A stretch of DNA of 64,000 bases from Vogesella sp. LIG4. Lineage in GTDB: Bacteria; Pseudomonadota; Gammaproteobacteria; Burkholderiales; Chromobacteriaceae. Positions 1-8,328 of this stretch are shown here, piece by piece. The notes under the pieces were generated by a model. The model searched no databases. It had not been told where the DNA came from and worked only from the letters and a program-made list of their open reading frames with translations. The stretch lies in assembly GCF_900090205.1 (NCBI RefSeq), contig NZ_LT607802.1, forward strand, positions 1,435,215-1,499,214. Reading direction: 5' to 3'. The number at the start of each line of letters is the position of its first letter. Within the stretch, counting starts at the first letter, position 1. The position numbers and the translations under genes are program-made.

Positions 1-611
1 AGCTCTGTAAACCCTGGCAGTAGCAGATCTGCTTGTTGCTCCTGCAACTGATGGCAGGCCCGGCTTACTAATTCGATTACAGCTTTATCAGCCCCGCCTA
101 CCTGTAAGCCACGAGTACCGTATACGGCCTCCATGAGTCCTTCTTGTTCAAGGGAAGAAGGGTAGATCAGTTGGTAATGTTCGCCAAAATAGCGCTCGAA
201 CAGCCCCGCATGGCGCACATAGTCAGATGTCAGCACCCCAAGCCGGCTACCAGGCGCTATCCGGGCTGCAACATACTGGGAAAGTGCATCCATCATATCC
301 AGCACGGGCGCCTCGAGTTCGGTCTGAATCTCATCGCGAAACACGTGGCTGGCGAAGCACGGAAGTAAGATGGTATCCACGCCACGTTGGATCAGGGTAC
401 GGCCAGTTTCAAACACATAGAGCTTACGTGCGATAACATTACTGTCTTGTTCCAGTGAAGTACCGGCTCCACGGAAAGGGTGCTGTTCGAGCAGGAAATG
501 TAGTTCCGTCTCTGCGTGACCTGCGGTATGCGCTTTCAGCAACTTACCGAACAGGTCGGCGCCAGCCAGCGCGCCCAGCCCGCCGATGATGCCCAGGGTT
601 CTTTTGTTCAT
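1..611 (-). CDS. Aspartate/glutamate racemase-like protein (3' end beyond window)
   Basis: Partial: the start is at 611 and the C-terminus lies beyond base 1, so about 203 residues are visible of a family usually near 230-240. The N-terminus GIIGGLGALAGADLF matches the opening strand and loop of two-domain Asp/Glu racemases, and the first catalytic cysteine is present in LLPCFASHVF. At the position of the second catalytic cysteine (normally GCTE) the protein reads PGFTEL, so Phe replaces Cys. It lies 59 bp downstream of the symporter gene on the same strand, which suggests a shared transcript for amino acid or dicarboxylate uptake and conversion. Family membership is fairly sure; racemase activity is not. 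Confidence 0.75.
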   Translation of the reverse strand, partial: MNKRTLGIIGGLGALAGADLFGKLLKAHTAGHAETELHFLLEQHPFRGAGTSLEQDSNVIARKLYVFETGRTLIQRGVDTILLPCFASHVFRDEIQTELEAPVLDMMDALSQYVAARIAPGSRLGVLTSDYVRHAGLFERYFGEHYQLIYPSSLEQEGLMEAVYGTRGLQVGGADKAVIELVSRACHQLQEQQADLLLPGFTE

Positions 612-670
612 GATCGTGACGACTTAGCGAAAGAAGGCGGCCGCATCAAGCGGCCGCACAGGGTTAAACA

Positions 671-1936
671 TCAGGTGCGGGCTTCCGCCGGTTGAACAAT
701 CTCTTGTGGGTTCTGCTCACCTTCCAGCTTGGCAACCACGGCAGTGGCAAGGCTATTGCCCAGCACATTGGTCGCAGTGCGTCCCATATCAAAGAACTGG
801 TCGATCCCCATGATCAGCAGCAGCCCCGCTTCCGGCAGATGGAACATGGGCAGGGTTGCTGCCACAACCACCAGCGAAGCACGTGCTACACCGGCCATTC
901 CTTTGCTTGTCACCATCAGTACCAGCAACAGAACCAGCTGCTGAGTAAAGCTCAAATTAATGTTGTAAGCCTGGGCGATGAACAGTACGGCAAACGCCTG
1001 ATACATCATCGAGCCATCCAGATTGAACGAATAGCCAAGCGGCAGCACGAAGCTGGAAATACGCTTAGGAACACCAAATTTCTCTAGAGAATCGATGGTT
1101 TTCGGGTAGGCGGATTCGCTACTGGCAGTCGAGAACGCCAGCATGATCGGTTCACGAATATGCTTCAGAAGCTCACCAACCGACTTGCCGAGAAACAGAT
1201 AGCCCACTGCCAGCAAAAGCCCCCACAGTAGTGCCAGCCCCAAATAAAACTCGCTGATCAGTTTGCCGTAGCTCAGTAACACCCCAAGGCCCTGTACCGT
1301 GATGACAGCCGCCATGGCGGCAAATACGCCAATCGGCGCCAGACGCATCACGTAGTCCGTGATGCGGAACATGATGCGCGCCAGTTCATCGATGCATTTG
1401 TCAAACGCGGTATGCCCCTGACCTTTGACAAAGCCGAGCGCAGCCCCGAAGAACAAGGAGAACACCAGGATCTGCAGGATTTCATTTCCAGCCATGGCTT
1501 CTGCAATGCTTTTGGGGAAAACATGCGTGATAAAGCCCCTGAGATTCAGATCTGCTGTTTTCAACCCCGCACTTGCAGCAGCATCCGGCAGTACCAACTG
1601 CATGTGATTACCAGGCTCAAACAGATTGACCAGTGCCATGCCGAGCAGAAGGGATGCAACGGATGCGCAAATGAACCACAGCATGGCTTTGAGGCCGATG
1701 CGACCAACCGCACTAGCATCCCCCATGCTGGCAACACCGGTAACCAGGGTGGCAAATACGAGTGGAGCGATGATCATCTTGATCATCCGTAAAAAGATGT
1801 CTGTCACTATGCTGAAGTAGCCGGCAATATCCTTGGCGGCCTGCGCGTCAGTGGAAAAGCTGTGGCATAGGTAACCAACCAGAACGCCCAGAAGCATTGC
1901 CACGCCAATCTGGCGAGTCAGTTTTTGGGTGTTCAT
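671..1936 (-). CDS. Dicarboxylate/amino acid:cation symporter (DctA/GltP family)
   Basis: A 421-residue inner membrane carrier of the DAACS family, which takes up C4-dicarboxylates or acidic amino acids with H+ or Na+. It shows the expected hydrophobic segments, the family region STASSESAYP near the serine-rich hairpin, and the C-terminal GMGRTATNVLGN-type stretch (here DMGRTATNVLGN). An in-frame reading extends 58 codons upstream, but ATG 1936 has a GGGAGG ribosome site and begins the normal first helix, so it is chosen. The racemase-like gene follows, and a LysR gene starts 282 bp away in the opposite direction. The substrate cannot be told by eye; the racemase neighbour hints at aspartate or glutamate. 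Confidence 0.85.
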   Translation of the reverse strand: MNTQKLTRQIGVAMLLGVLVGYLCHSFSTDAQAAKDIAGYFSIVTDIFLRMIKMIIAPLVFATLVTGVASMGDASAVGRIGLKAMLWFICASVASLLLGMALVNLFEPGNHMQLVLPDAAASAGLKTADLNLRGFITHVFPKSIAEAMAGNEILQILVFSLFFGAALGFVKGQGHTAFDKCIDELARIMFRITDYVMRLAPIGVFAAMAAVITVQGLGVLLSYGKLISEFYLGLALLWGLLLAVGYLFLGKSVGELLKHIREPIMLAFSTASSESAYPKTIDSLEKFGVPKRISSFVLPLGYSFNLDGSMMYQAFAVLFIAQAYNINLSFTQQLVLLLVLMVTSKGMAGVARASLVVVAATLPMFHLPEAGLLLIMGIDQFFDMGRTATNVLGNSLATAVVAKLEGEQNPQEIVQPAEART

Positions 1937-2218
1937 GGCCGCCCTCCCATCAGTACTTGGTGACAGACAGAGCGTGAACCGTACGGGCCGGTCTCGGCGG
2001 GTAAAAATTTTTTTGGAATATTCATGACAGACTCCTGTGTAGGCGCATGCGGTGAGTGCGCCATTGAATTCTAGAGTCGGACTAGAAGCTCCTTGATGAG
2101 GATGGCTCATGTCGCTATGCGGATTCGGAATAGCTTTTTTTGTGCGCTAAACAGATGATTTAGGATGAGTCTGGTATCGATTGACCAAGCCGAGGTGTAG
2201 CAGAGGGGAGTAGGGACG

Positions 2219-3115
2219 ATGTATATCAGATGGATAGATGACCTCCTGGCTCTGGCCGAAACCAAAAGCTTTTCACGGGCAGCGGAAAGTCGTCATATCA
2301 CCCAATCGGCGCTATCACGTCGTATACGATCCTTGGAGGAGTGGGTCGGGGCAGATTTGGTCGATCGGGGTATCTACCCCCTGGAGTTGACGCCAGCAGG
2401 TAAGCTTTTCTGTGAACAGGGGCGAGAGGCGCTGCAATTGCTGCTGAGTGCTAGGGCGGAAATTCGCCAGGAAACTCGCATGCCTGGTAAGGCCATCCAG
2501 ATTCGGGCCGGGCATACGCTGTCAATGACCTTCCTACCTAAGTGGATGAAGCAATTCCATTTTCATCATGGGCAGTTTAATACTCGCGTAGTGGCTGAAA
2601 ATGTGCTCGATGCTGTGACCGCGCTCTCGGAAGGTAGCTGTGACCTGATGTTCTGCTACCATCACCCTCTTACCCCCATTCTGCTAGACCCGGAAAAGTT
2701 CGAGTATCTATCGTTAGGGCATGAAGACTTTATCCCTGTCACGGCGCGGCTACCTTCGGGGCGTCCTGCTTTCAGTTTGCCAGGGCGGAAAACGGCACCA
2801 ATCCCATACCTGGCGTACACCTCCACTACCTTCCTGGGGAGAGTTGTTGAGGTGATTCTGAAACAGGCGCCAGTTGAGCCCTTCCTTGAGCGCTGCAACG
2901 AAGCGGATATGGCCACGTTGCTGCTGAACATGGCCCGTGAGGGTTATGGGGTGGCATGGGTACCAGAAAGTGCGGCGGTTGACGCCTTGCAAAAAGGGGA
3001 GCTCGTCTACGCAGGCCAAGATGAATGGCATGCTAGGCTCGAAATCCGGGTCTATCGCGCTATCAACAATTCCAATGCGGCTCTGCAGGAGTTATGGCAG
3101 TCCTTGCAAAGGTAA
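2219..3115 (+). CDS. LysR-family transcriptional regulator
   Basis: A 298-residue LysR regulator. The N-terminal winged helix-turn-helix is clear (FSRAAESRHITQSALSRRIR), followed by a periplasmic-binding-like effector domain. Several stretches resemble the E. coli YjiE (HypT) branch: the ITQSALSRRIRSLE helix, PLELTPAGKLF, the ILLDPEKFEYL region and the GYGVAWVPE motif. It is divergent from the symporter/racemase operon, the usual position for a LysR protein controlling that operon, and this is the likely target. The ligand is unknown. It is the last gene before the Tn7-like core. Confidence 0.85.
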   Translation: MYIRWIDDLLALAETKSFSRAAESRHITQSALSRRIRSLEEWVGADLVDRGIYPLELTPAGKLFCEQGREALQLLLSARAEIRQETRMPGKAIQIRAGHTLSMTFLPKWMKQFHFHHGQFNTRVVAENVLDAVTALSEGSCDLMFCYHHPLTPILLDPEKFEYLSLGHEDFIPVTARLPSGRPAFSLPGRKTAPIPYLAYTSTTFLGRVVEVILKQAPVEPFLERCNEADMATLLLNMAREGYGVAWVPESAAVDALQKGELVYAGQDEWHARLEIRVYRAINNSNAALQELWQSLQR

Positions 3116-3261
3116 TGCACGACGTAAAAGAGTACTTTATTTACGGCTAGACCATCATCAGCGCCGTCACTACATTCCCAGTCTCAATTATTACGAGCTA
3201 TTCCGAAGGAGAGAGAAAACCTTGCGGGTCGTTGCTTTTTGGCAAGGCTCCAAGCCAATAC
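3116..3261. other. Gap between LysR gene and tniQ; possible transposon left boundary
   Basis: No gene is visible in this 146-bp gap. A Tn7-like element would be expected to have an end near here, because the tns-linked genes begin immediately to the right. A single ACTTTATT stretch at about 3141-3148 recalls the core of the repeat found at 24.1-24.3 kb and 27.9-28.1 kb, but there is only one copy and no clear terminal inverted repeat. The boundary is therefore not established and could also lie left of the window. Confidence 0.2.
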
Positions 3262-4497
3262 TTATCCGAAGTTGTTTGCCAAAATTTTTGCAAACGTTCG
3301 CCAGTCTTCTCCGGGGAGCCCCATACCGCCTTGTTTCTCCCATTGATTCTTCATCGCGCCTCCCCAAGCTTTCAGCTCTGCAGGACTGGCATACGATAGC
3401 CTCTCAAGAACGAAGTGTCGTTCTGCTGCTGGTACGCCAGCCGCGGTAGGTAGACCATAGCGTTCTCGATACTTGTAAGCGGTACGAGATGAGCACTTCA
3501 GATGTCGGGCCATGTGCGATACATTTCCACTGGCTTCAACAAAGATGCGAACGAACGCAGCTATCGATTTGAACGGGTCATCCGACAGTAGCTCAGCATC
3601 AGGTTTTGATGCTATTTCAACCTCTACGGTTACTTGTCGGAGGTGATCGACTCCTTCAAATAGTGCAGCCAGGATCATTGCGATGGCCTGTCCTGATGCA
3701 CCCTGCCCAAAAAATGCCGCGTCGATCTCTAAATGCCTTCCCTGATAGCTCGGGGATAGCAGTGCTGGGTAATGCTTTTCTAGCCAGTCCACCGGGAATT
3801 GGGTCTTGATGTGCCGACTGAGAGAGGAGTCCGGCGCTTTCTTTTTTATATCTCGTGTAATCCCTAGCGCTTCGCACCGTGTCTTGACTGGAGGGATGAG
3901 TTCTTTAGGGGAAATTCGCTCTGGTTGGGAGAGCAGCCAGGTCGCAAATTCATGGTACCGAGTGACAGTGGGATGGTCCCAAGAGGGAGTGGATTCACGA
4001 GTCGGTGCGACATGTAGAAAATGATATTCCGGCGGAAGTAGAAAACCGTCGGTACCTTCGGTACGGAGTAAGGGTGTTTTATGCTTAATGCAAATGTCAA
4101 CACCCGGCAGTTGATGTTGTCGTTGCCACCATCCAATTTTTTTCTCTTCCACGCATTGCTGGCAGGCCCGCGCTGCTTTGAGGAGTGGGCCATCAGCAGG
4201 TTTAAGCCAGCGGCGAATCAAGGGCTGATAGGTTAGTTCTGAATGTTTCTGACCAGGATAGGCGTAGTGGAACGGAATTAAGGTATGGCGCGCCAGATAC
4301 TGCTCCGGATGCATGGCCAGCTGTTCCGAGAAGTAAAGAAGCTGTTGGCGGTCTTCGTTTCGTTTTCGGTGGTCCTGGGCCGAACCCAGGGTATAGCGAA
4401 GTAGCGCGCTAAAGCTTGGTATGCCGTTCAGGAACGCGATCCTGCCCGCATGGCCCAGTCCAAGTTCATCTGGATGCGGCTTCGCCATTATGAGCAT
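3262..4497 (-). CDS. tniQ: TniQ/TnsD-family transposon targeting protein (short form)
   Basis: A 411-residue TniQ-family protein. It has a zinc-finger-like block: Cys pair CQQC at residues 112-115, then QHQLPGV and CIKH at about 128-139, the arrangement typical of TniQ. A helix-turn-helix-like segment (NVSHMARHLKCSSRTAYKY) lies near residue 340. TniQ/TnsD proteins choose the target site and recruit the TnsC ATPase. The start at 4497 has an AAGGTG ribosome site 5 nt upstream. It lies 9 bp after the HTH gene and is the last gene of a three-gene leftward operon. Having two TniQ proteins suggests two targeting modes, as in TnsD/TnsE or dual-TniQ systems, but that is inference. Confidence 0.85.
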   Translation of the reverse strand: MLIMAKPHPDELGLGHAGRIAFLNGIPSFSALLRYTLGSAQDHRKRNEDRQQLLYFSEQLAMHPEQYLARHTLIPFHYAYPGQKHSELTYQPLIRRWLKPADGPLLKAARACQQCVEEKKIGWWQRQHQLPGVDICIKHKTPLLRTEGTDGFLLPPEYHFLHVAPTRESTPSWDHPTVTRYHEFATWLLSQPERISPKELIPPVKTRCEALGITRDIKKKAPDSSLSRHIKTQFPVDWLEKHYPALLSPSYQGRHLEIDAAFFGQGASGQAIAMILAALFEGVDHLRQVTVEVEIASKPDAELLSDDPFKSIAAFVRIFVEASGNVSHMARHLKCSSRTAYKYRERYGLPTAAGVPAAERHFVLERLSYASPAELKAWGGAMKNQWEKQGGMGLPGEDWRTFAKILANNFG

Positions 4498-4506
4498 GGG
4501 GACACC

Positions 4507-4872
4507 TTATTCATGATGCAGATGTGGGGGAACGGGGTGCAGCTGAGCCAAGCTTCGAATCACTTGTGCAAGGGCATGAGCGTGGGTAGCTGTGCCATCC
4601 CATACTTCTCCAAGTGCTGCCATCAGTTCACGATTTGTCCGGACGTCTGGCTTGTCCGTAATGGCTAGCTTAGATTCTGCATAAATGCATAGCTTGTTGA
4701 GTAGCTTGGTTCGACGCGTAATTTGCCCTGACAGCACCCTGCTGACTTGGGATTGGTTTACGCCCATCGCCATCGCAAGTGCTGTCTGGGTGATGCCTGC
4801 TGCTTTGAATAGGGATGCCAGCTCATGGGCTTTCTGCTTGGGGTCGTCAGGGTGCATATCCTGATTATGCAT
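4507..4872 (-). CDS. Small helix-turn-helix (XRE-like) regulator
   Basis: A 121-residue protein with an XRE/Cro-type helix-turn-helix (GITQTALAMAMGVNQSQVSR) at residues about 25-45. ATG 4872 is chosen because GAGG lies 6 nt upstream; a longer reading from 4944 would overlap the upstream tniQ. It sits between the two tniQ genes on the same strand, so it probably controls transposition or the targeting operon. The sequence CATAAATGCATAG occurs just upstream of its start (4881-4893) and again inside the gene (4680-4692) and could be an operator pair. Function beyond DNA binding is not known. Confidence 0.7.
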   Translation of the reverse strand: MHNQDMHPDDPKQKAHELASLFKAAGITQTALAMAMGVNQSQVSRVLSGQITRRTKLLNKLCIYAESKLAITDKPDVRTNRELMAALGEVWDGTATHAHALAQVIRSLAQLHPVPPHLHHE

Positions 4873-4921
4873 AAAATCCTCATAAATGCATAGTTGTGGC
4901 GCGGGAGGAACCGTGCGAATG

Positions 4922-6679
4922 CTAGCCGTTGGGAAGCAGGCCACTATCTTGCTGACGGCGAGCCTTGGTTACTTGCTGGATAGCCTGCACGGTCAGTGGT
5001 AGGCGCGCCAAGGTACCTAGCCGCATGCGTAGAAGAGGAAGCTGTTTGTAGAGCATCTGCAGGCTGATACGTTTCAGATCTGGAGAGGCATTTATGATGT
5101 CCAGAGCGGCTTGTTTAACGAGCTGAGCAAGCTCTACATCACGTTCATCCCAGGCGATTCTGGGTGAAGAGTACTCGCGTGGTTTTGACACGGAATGCTC
5201 CTGCAGCCAAGCGCGATCATTGCGATACAGCCAGGCAAATGTCGCCGGTTCGAGTAGCCGGAGTGTCTTGGTATTGAGCTCGGGGTTAGCCTCATACACG
5301 GCTAGCCAACTCTGGCGTGCTTTTGCTTTGGCCATGTCATTCCTTACTGCGTGCCATCGTGCTTGTAGACCCGGCGTTGTACGCAAAATGGTGGTGATGG
5401 TGGAGACGGAAATGCCATGCTTTGCCGCGACGATAGCCTTGTCCTCCCCAGTCTCCAGATCCAGGATCAGCTGTACATAGCGCTCTGCCTTCAATTTCTT
5501 TGGACGTCGCTTGTAGGCCAGACCGTGGCCTGCAGCACAAACAAGAAATGTCTTGATGTCTACTCCGGCCGATGCGGCTGCTTCCCGAGCCGAGATTTCT
5601 GCATTGGCAAAGCGATTCAGCAGAGCTGGGCTGCTTTCAGTCTTCCTCTGCTCAGGTGGCGGAGTCTGGGCTTGGCAATCGATTGTTGGTTCCGTCCACG
5701 CATCGCACTCGGAGAGAAATATCTCCGGTGTGGGGTACAGCCAGCTGATGATGGCCAATTGATGCAGAGGGTGTCGGACAAATCGCGGAACTGACAACAT
5801 GTGGCGCAGATGTTGTTCGGCCGCGAGTGATGTGGCCGGCAATGGGGCTAACTCGGGTACCACACGCAACTGAGCGCAATGAGCCAAGTAGCTGGGTATT
5901 GCCAAACTGATACGCGGCCTCCCTGTTTTGGTAGCGTACCCCGCGGCAACCAGCGCTCTTGCATGGCAGTGCACAACAGACGCAGGGGAAAGCACTTGGT
6001 AAAGGGAGCGGTTCCCCAGCGCCAACGCACCGCGGGCAAGTCTGACTAACGCATCGTTCTCTTGGACTGGGATAGGCTGCCCGATGGTATTGCGGGGGGC
6101 ATCCAGTTCCGCTTCTGCCGGTAAAACCCACTCAAATCGACCGACCCCGTTCGCTTTGTGCTGGGCTTCCAATAAGGGATCGCCGTGGATGGGGCAAATC
6201 CATACCCCAGGTAGCTGATGGCATCGGTGCCAGTAGGCGACATAGTGATGGGCTACGTCATCTCTCATGCATTGAGGGCAAGCTTTTAGCGGAAAGTGGG
6301 CACGGAACTGAGAGGTAACCAAGCCGAGTTGGAATTTCAGCTGCCCCAAGCCGGAAGAACGAAGCTGTCTGAAAAGCTGGTCAACGCTAGATAGCGGCTG
6401 AAAGGCGACCAAGATCGGGGCGATAGTGTGATTTTGCAGGATTGAAGCAATATCACCCAACACTCCACCTGTCGCCTGAACGAAGTAATCCAGTGCACCG
6501 GGCAGGTCATGGCTTGTCCCCGCATGAGGGTGGCCAAACAGCATATTCCCCGTACTGCGGCTCAATGGATTGCATGATAGCCAGTGGTACCGACTGGCCC
6601 AACTGAACAAGGTCTCGTCCGGTAGCCATGCTGGGCATGATCCCTGCCCGTCTGGGGATTGTCCGATTCTGTTAGTCAC
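4922..6679 (-). CDS. tniQ: TniQ/TnsD-family transposon targeting protein (long form)
   Basis: A 585-residue protein of TnsD size. The N-terminus carries PAWLPDETLFSWASRYHWLS, the normal TniQ opening, then the zinc finger CPQC near residue 135, followed by WHRCHQLPGVWICPIHGDPL. The C-terminal half has further helical, HTH-like segments (about residues 370-450 and 480-560), as TnsD proteins have for sequence-specific DNA recognition. The start is a GTG at 6679; no good ATG lies before the conserved domain. It is the first gene of the leftward operon and is divergent from the gp16-like and tnsABC genes. It likely binds the attachment site next to which the element inserts. Confidence 0.88.
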   Translation of the reverse strand: MTNRIGQSPDGQGSCPAWLPDETLFSWASRYHWLSCNPLSRSTGNMLFGHPHAGTSHDLPGALDYFVQATGGVLGDIASILQNHTIAPILVAFQPLSSVDQLFRQLRSSGLGQLKFQLGLVTSQFRAHFPLKACPQCMRDDVAHHYVAYWHRCHQLPGVWICPIHGDPLLEAQHKANGVGRFEWVLPAEAELDAPRNTIGQPIPVQENDALVRLARGALALGNRSLYQVLSPASVVHCHARALVAAGYATKTGRPRISLAIPSYLAHCAQLRVVPELAPLPATSLAAEQHLRHMLSVPRFVRHPLHQLAIISWLYPTPEIFLSECDAWTEPTIDCQAQTPPPEQRKTESSPALLNRFANAEISAREAAASAGVDIKTFLVCAAGHGLAYKRRPKKLKAERYVQLILDLETGEDKAIVAAKHGISVSTITTILRTTPGLQARWHAVRNDMAKAKARQSWLAVYEANPELNTKTLRLLEPATFAWLYRNDRAWLQEHSVSKPREYSSPRIAWDERDVELAQLVKQAALDIINASPDLKRISLQMLYKQLPLLRMRLGTLARLPLTVQAIQQVTKARRQQDSGLLPNG

Positions 6680-6855
6680 GTTGGCGATACCAGTCGAATC
6701 AATTTACCTGTTAGATATATTTATTAATACTGTGAGTTTTTAAATCTTTTGCTTGTCAATTAATTCACGATAGTCCATAGTTGTACGGTGTAAAGGCATG
6801 AACGAATCGACACACATCTGATCAGGTGTGGACAAATTTGAAAGACTGGAACGGT
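6680..6855. promoter_or_regulatory. AT-rich divergent promoter region between tniQ and gp16-like genes
   Basis: This short AT-rich gap separates the leftward tniQ operon from the rightward tns operon and must hold promoters for both. It contains runs such as TTAGATATATTTATTAATAC. No clear TnsB-site array was seen here. Confidence 0.4.
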
Positions 6856-7128
6856 ATGCAGACGCGTACGCTGCAGGAAGTACGGCGGGCTTTCGAGGAG
6901 CATGGACTGACCGTCGCTGAATGGGCGCAGGCCAAGGGCTTCAAGCAGGACATGGTATATGCCGTCTTGCTGGGACGAGCGAGGGGTCTAAGAGGCGAGG
7001 CGCATAAGATTGCGCTGGCACTCGGGCTGAAAGGACCGGCCCAGACAGAAAGCCCGTTAGTGTGGCTTTCGGAGGAAGAATCGAACGAAGTGACTCAGGA
7101 AAAGGAGACCCCTATGGCTGATGGATAG
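6856..7128 (+). CDS. BcepMu gp16-like DNA-binding protein
   Basis: A 90-residue protein with the pattern TLQEVRRAFEEHGLTVAEWAQAKGFKQDMVYAVLLGR, close to the phage-associated DNA-binding family named after BcepMu gp16, which has a helix-turn-helix. ATG 6856 has GGAACGG in front; a GTG at 6826 would add ten residues. In Mu-like phages and Tn7-like islands such proteins sit beside the transposase genes and probably regulate them. It begins the rightward cluster and is followed by a 231-bp structured gap before tnsA. Confidence 0.7.
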   Translation: MQTRTLQEVRRAFEEHGLTVAEWAQAKGFKQDMVYAVLLGRARGLRGEAHKIALALGLKGPAQTESPLVWLSEEESNEVTQEKETPMADG

Positions 7129-7151
7129 CATTTTGAGCCAGGGAAAAGCAC

Positions 7152-7264
7152 AAGGGCCGCAAGCTGTTGGCGCAGCAAAACGGCCCTTCTGGGTGTGCAG
7201 ATCACTTTTGAGTGGGATCTGCTTACATCCTCATCCACAACGCAGCCTTTGTCAAGGCGGCGTT
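7152..7264 (+). ncRNA. Three consecutive hairpins upstream of tnsA (leader, terminator or small RNA)
   Basis: Three stems lie in a row in the gap before tnsA. They are AAGGGCCG/CGGCCCTT at 7152-7188, GCAGATC/GATCTGC at 7197-7222, and AACGC-GCCTT/AAGGC-GCGTT at 7239-7264 with one A-G mismatch. T-rich sequence follows at about 7273. They may end the gp16-like transcript, form a leader that limits tnsABC expression, or be a small RNA. Assigned only from the visible inverted repeats. Confidence 0.4.
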
Positions 7265-7359
7265 GTCGGTCTGCTTTTTCCTTCTTGCAGAAAAAAACGG
7301 TTGCCGCCCTCCCCCTGAGAGGAGGCCTGGTAGGTTTTTGTTTGTGAAAAGGAACATCA

Positions 7360-8328
7360 ATGAATACTCGACTGAAAAAATTGGTCGACCGCTACATCGA
7401 GCGACAGGGCGTCCTTCAAATCGGATCTGAGTACCAACCAGCAATCCGAGCCGTTAGGGGGGAAGCCCCCTCGATGTCTCGTTGTTGTCGAATCTGGTTC
7501 GCGCTACACGACCGAGAGCTCCACACACTGAGCTTAAGCGAAACGTGTGCAGCTACCATCGCGATTTTTCATCCCGGTTTGGTGGATTTGCTGGAGCAGC
7601 GCTGCTTACCTACTGACCCAGAGTGTCATCCAGTTTCTTTGTATCCGGAAATGAGTGGCACATTACTACCTGGATTATCAGGAACTGTAGCGATTGCTGA
7701 GAAATTAGGACTATCCAAATTTCACCCCAGGTTTGTATGTGAAGACGAAATTGGGCGCTATCGCGTCCCCGTCCCATTTGTCGGTGATCTCCTACTGATT
7801 CTTAAGGATCAAGACGGCCTCTATGCCGTCAACTGGACGGTGAAAGCTAGCGAGGCGGGCTTCAAAGAGAGCCTGAATCGACGACCGGCAAAACGACAAA
7901 GTTTGCAAAGCCAAGAACGGGCAGAGGCAAGGCTCAGGATCGAAGTGGAGTGCTATGCCGAGGCGGGAATACGCACTCACAAGATTATCCGCACAACCTT
8001 CTCTTCCACTTTAGTTGCCAATCTGAAGCAATGTTTGATCTGGTCCACACGACAGACGACATTGGCCCCCACTGCTCAGCAAGAGATGGTTGCCGACTAT
8101 GAGGCAATCGTTGGCACTGAGCTAGCTCCATTGGACTTACTTGAGTCACACGAGCAGAAGTACCAGTGCACACGACAAGATTGTCTCATCATTTTTCATC
8201 GGGCGGTGTGGACTAGGCAGGTCAGGATTAACCTGTTCATCCCAGTGTTATTCGACACGCCAATGCAAGAGGAAACAGAAGACCCACTTACCAAATATGC
8301 CCCCCTATTTGATAGGGGTGGAATATGA
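7360..8328 (+). CDS. tnsA: TnsA-like transposon endonuclease
   Basis: A 322-residue protein read as TnsA, the endonuclease that cuts the 5' strands at the transposon ends. Candidate active-site residues follow the TnsA pattern: acidic residues E61 and E79, D143 in VGDLLLIL, and VNWTVK ending in K162. The D-to-K spacing of 19 is near that of Tn7 TnsA. The start has AAGGAA upstream. The gene overlaps tnsB by 4 bp (ATGA), and the order A-B-C matches Tn7. Overall similarity to Tn7 TnsA by eye is low, so the call rests on motif and position. Confidence 0.8.
   Translation: MNTRLKKLVDRYIERQGVLQIGSEYQPAIRAVRGEAPSMSRCCRIWFALHDRELHTLSLSETCAATIAIFHPGLVDLLEQRCLPTDPECHPVSLYPEMSGTLLPGLSGTVAIAEKLGLSKFHPRFVCEDEIGRYRVPVPFVGDLLLILKDQDGLYAVNWTVKASEAGFKESLNRRPAKRQSLQSQERAEARLRIEVECYAEAGIRTHKIIRTTFSSTLVANLKQCLIWSTRQTTLAPTAQQEMVADYEAIVGTELAPLDLLESHEQKYQCTRQDCLIIFHRAVWTRQVRINLFIPVLFDTPMQEETEDPLTKYAPLFDRGGI

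Noticed and set aside
2021..2032. TCATGACAGACT before the symporter gene, also found at 24251 in array A
   Set aside because: The match stops after 12 bases and no further copies surround it; probably chance.
3120..3160. Possible left transposon end with one ACTTTATT motif
   Set aside because: Only one weak copy of the repeat core and no terminal inverted repeat; not enough to set the boundary.
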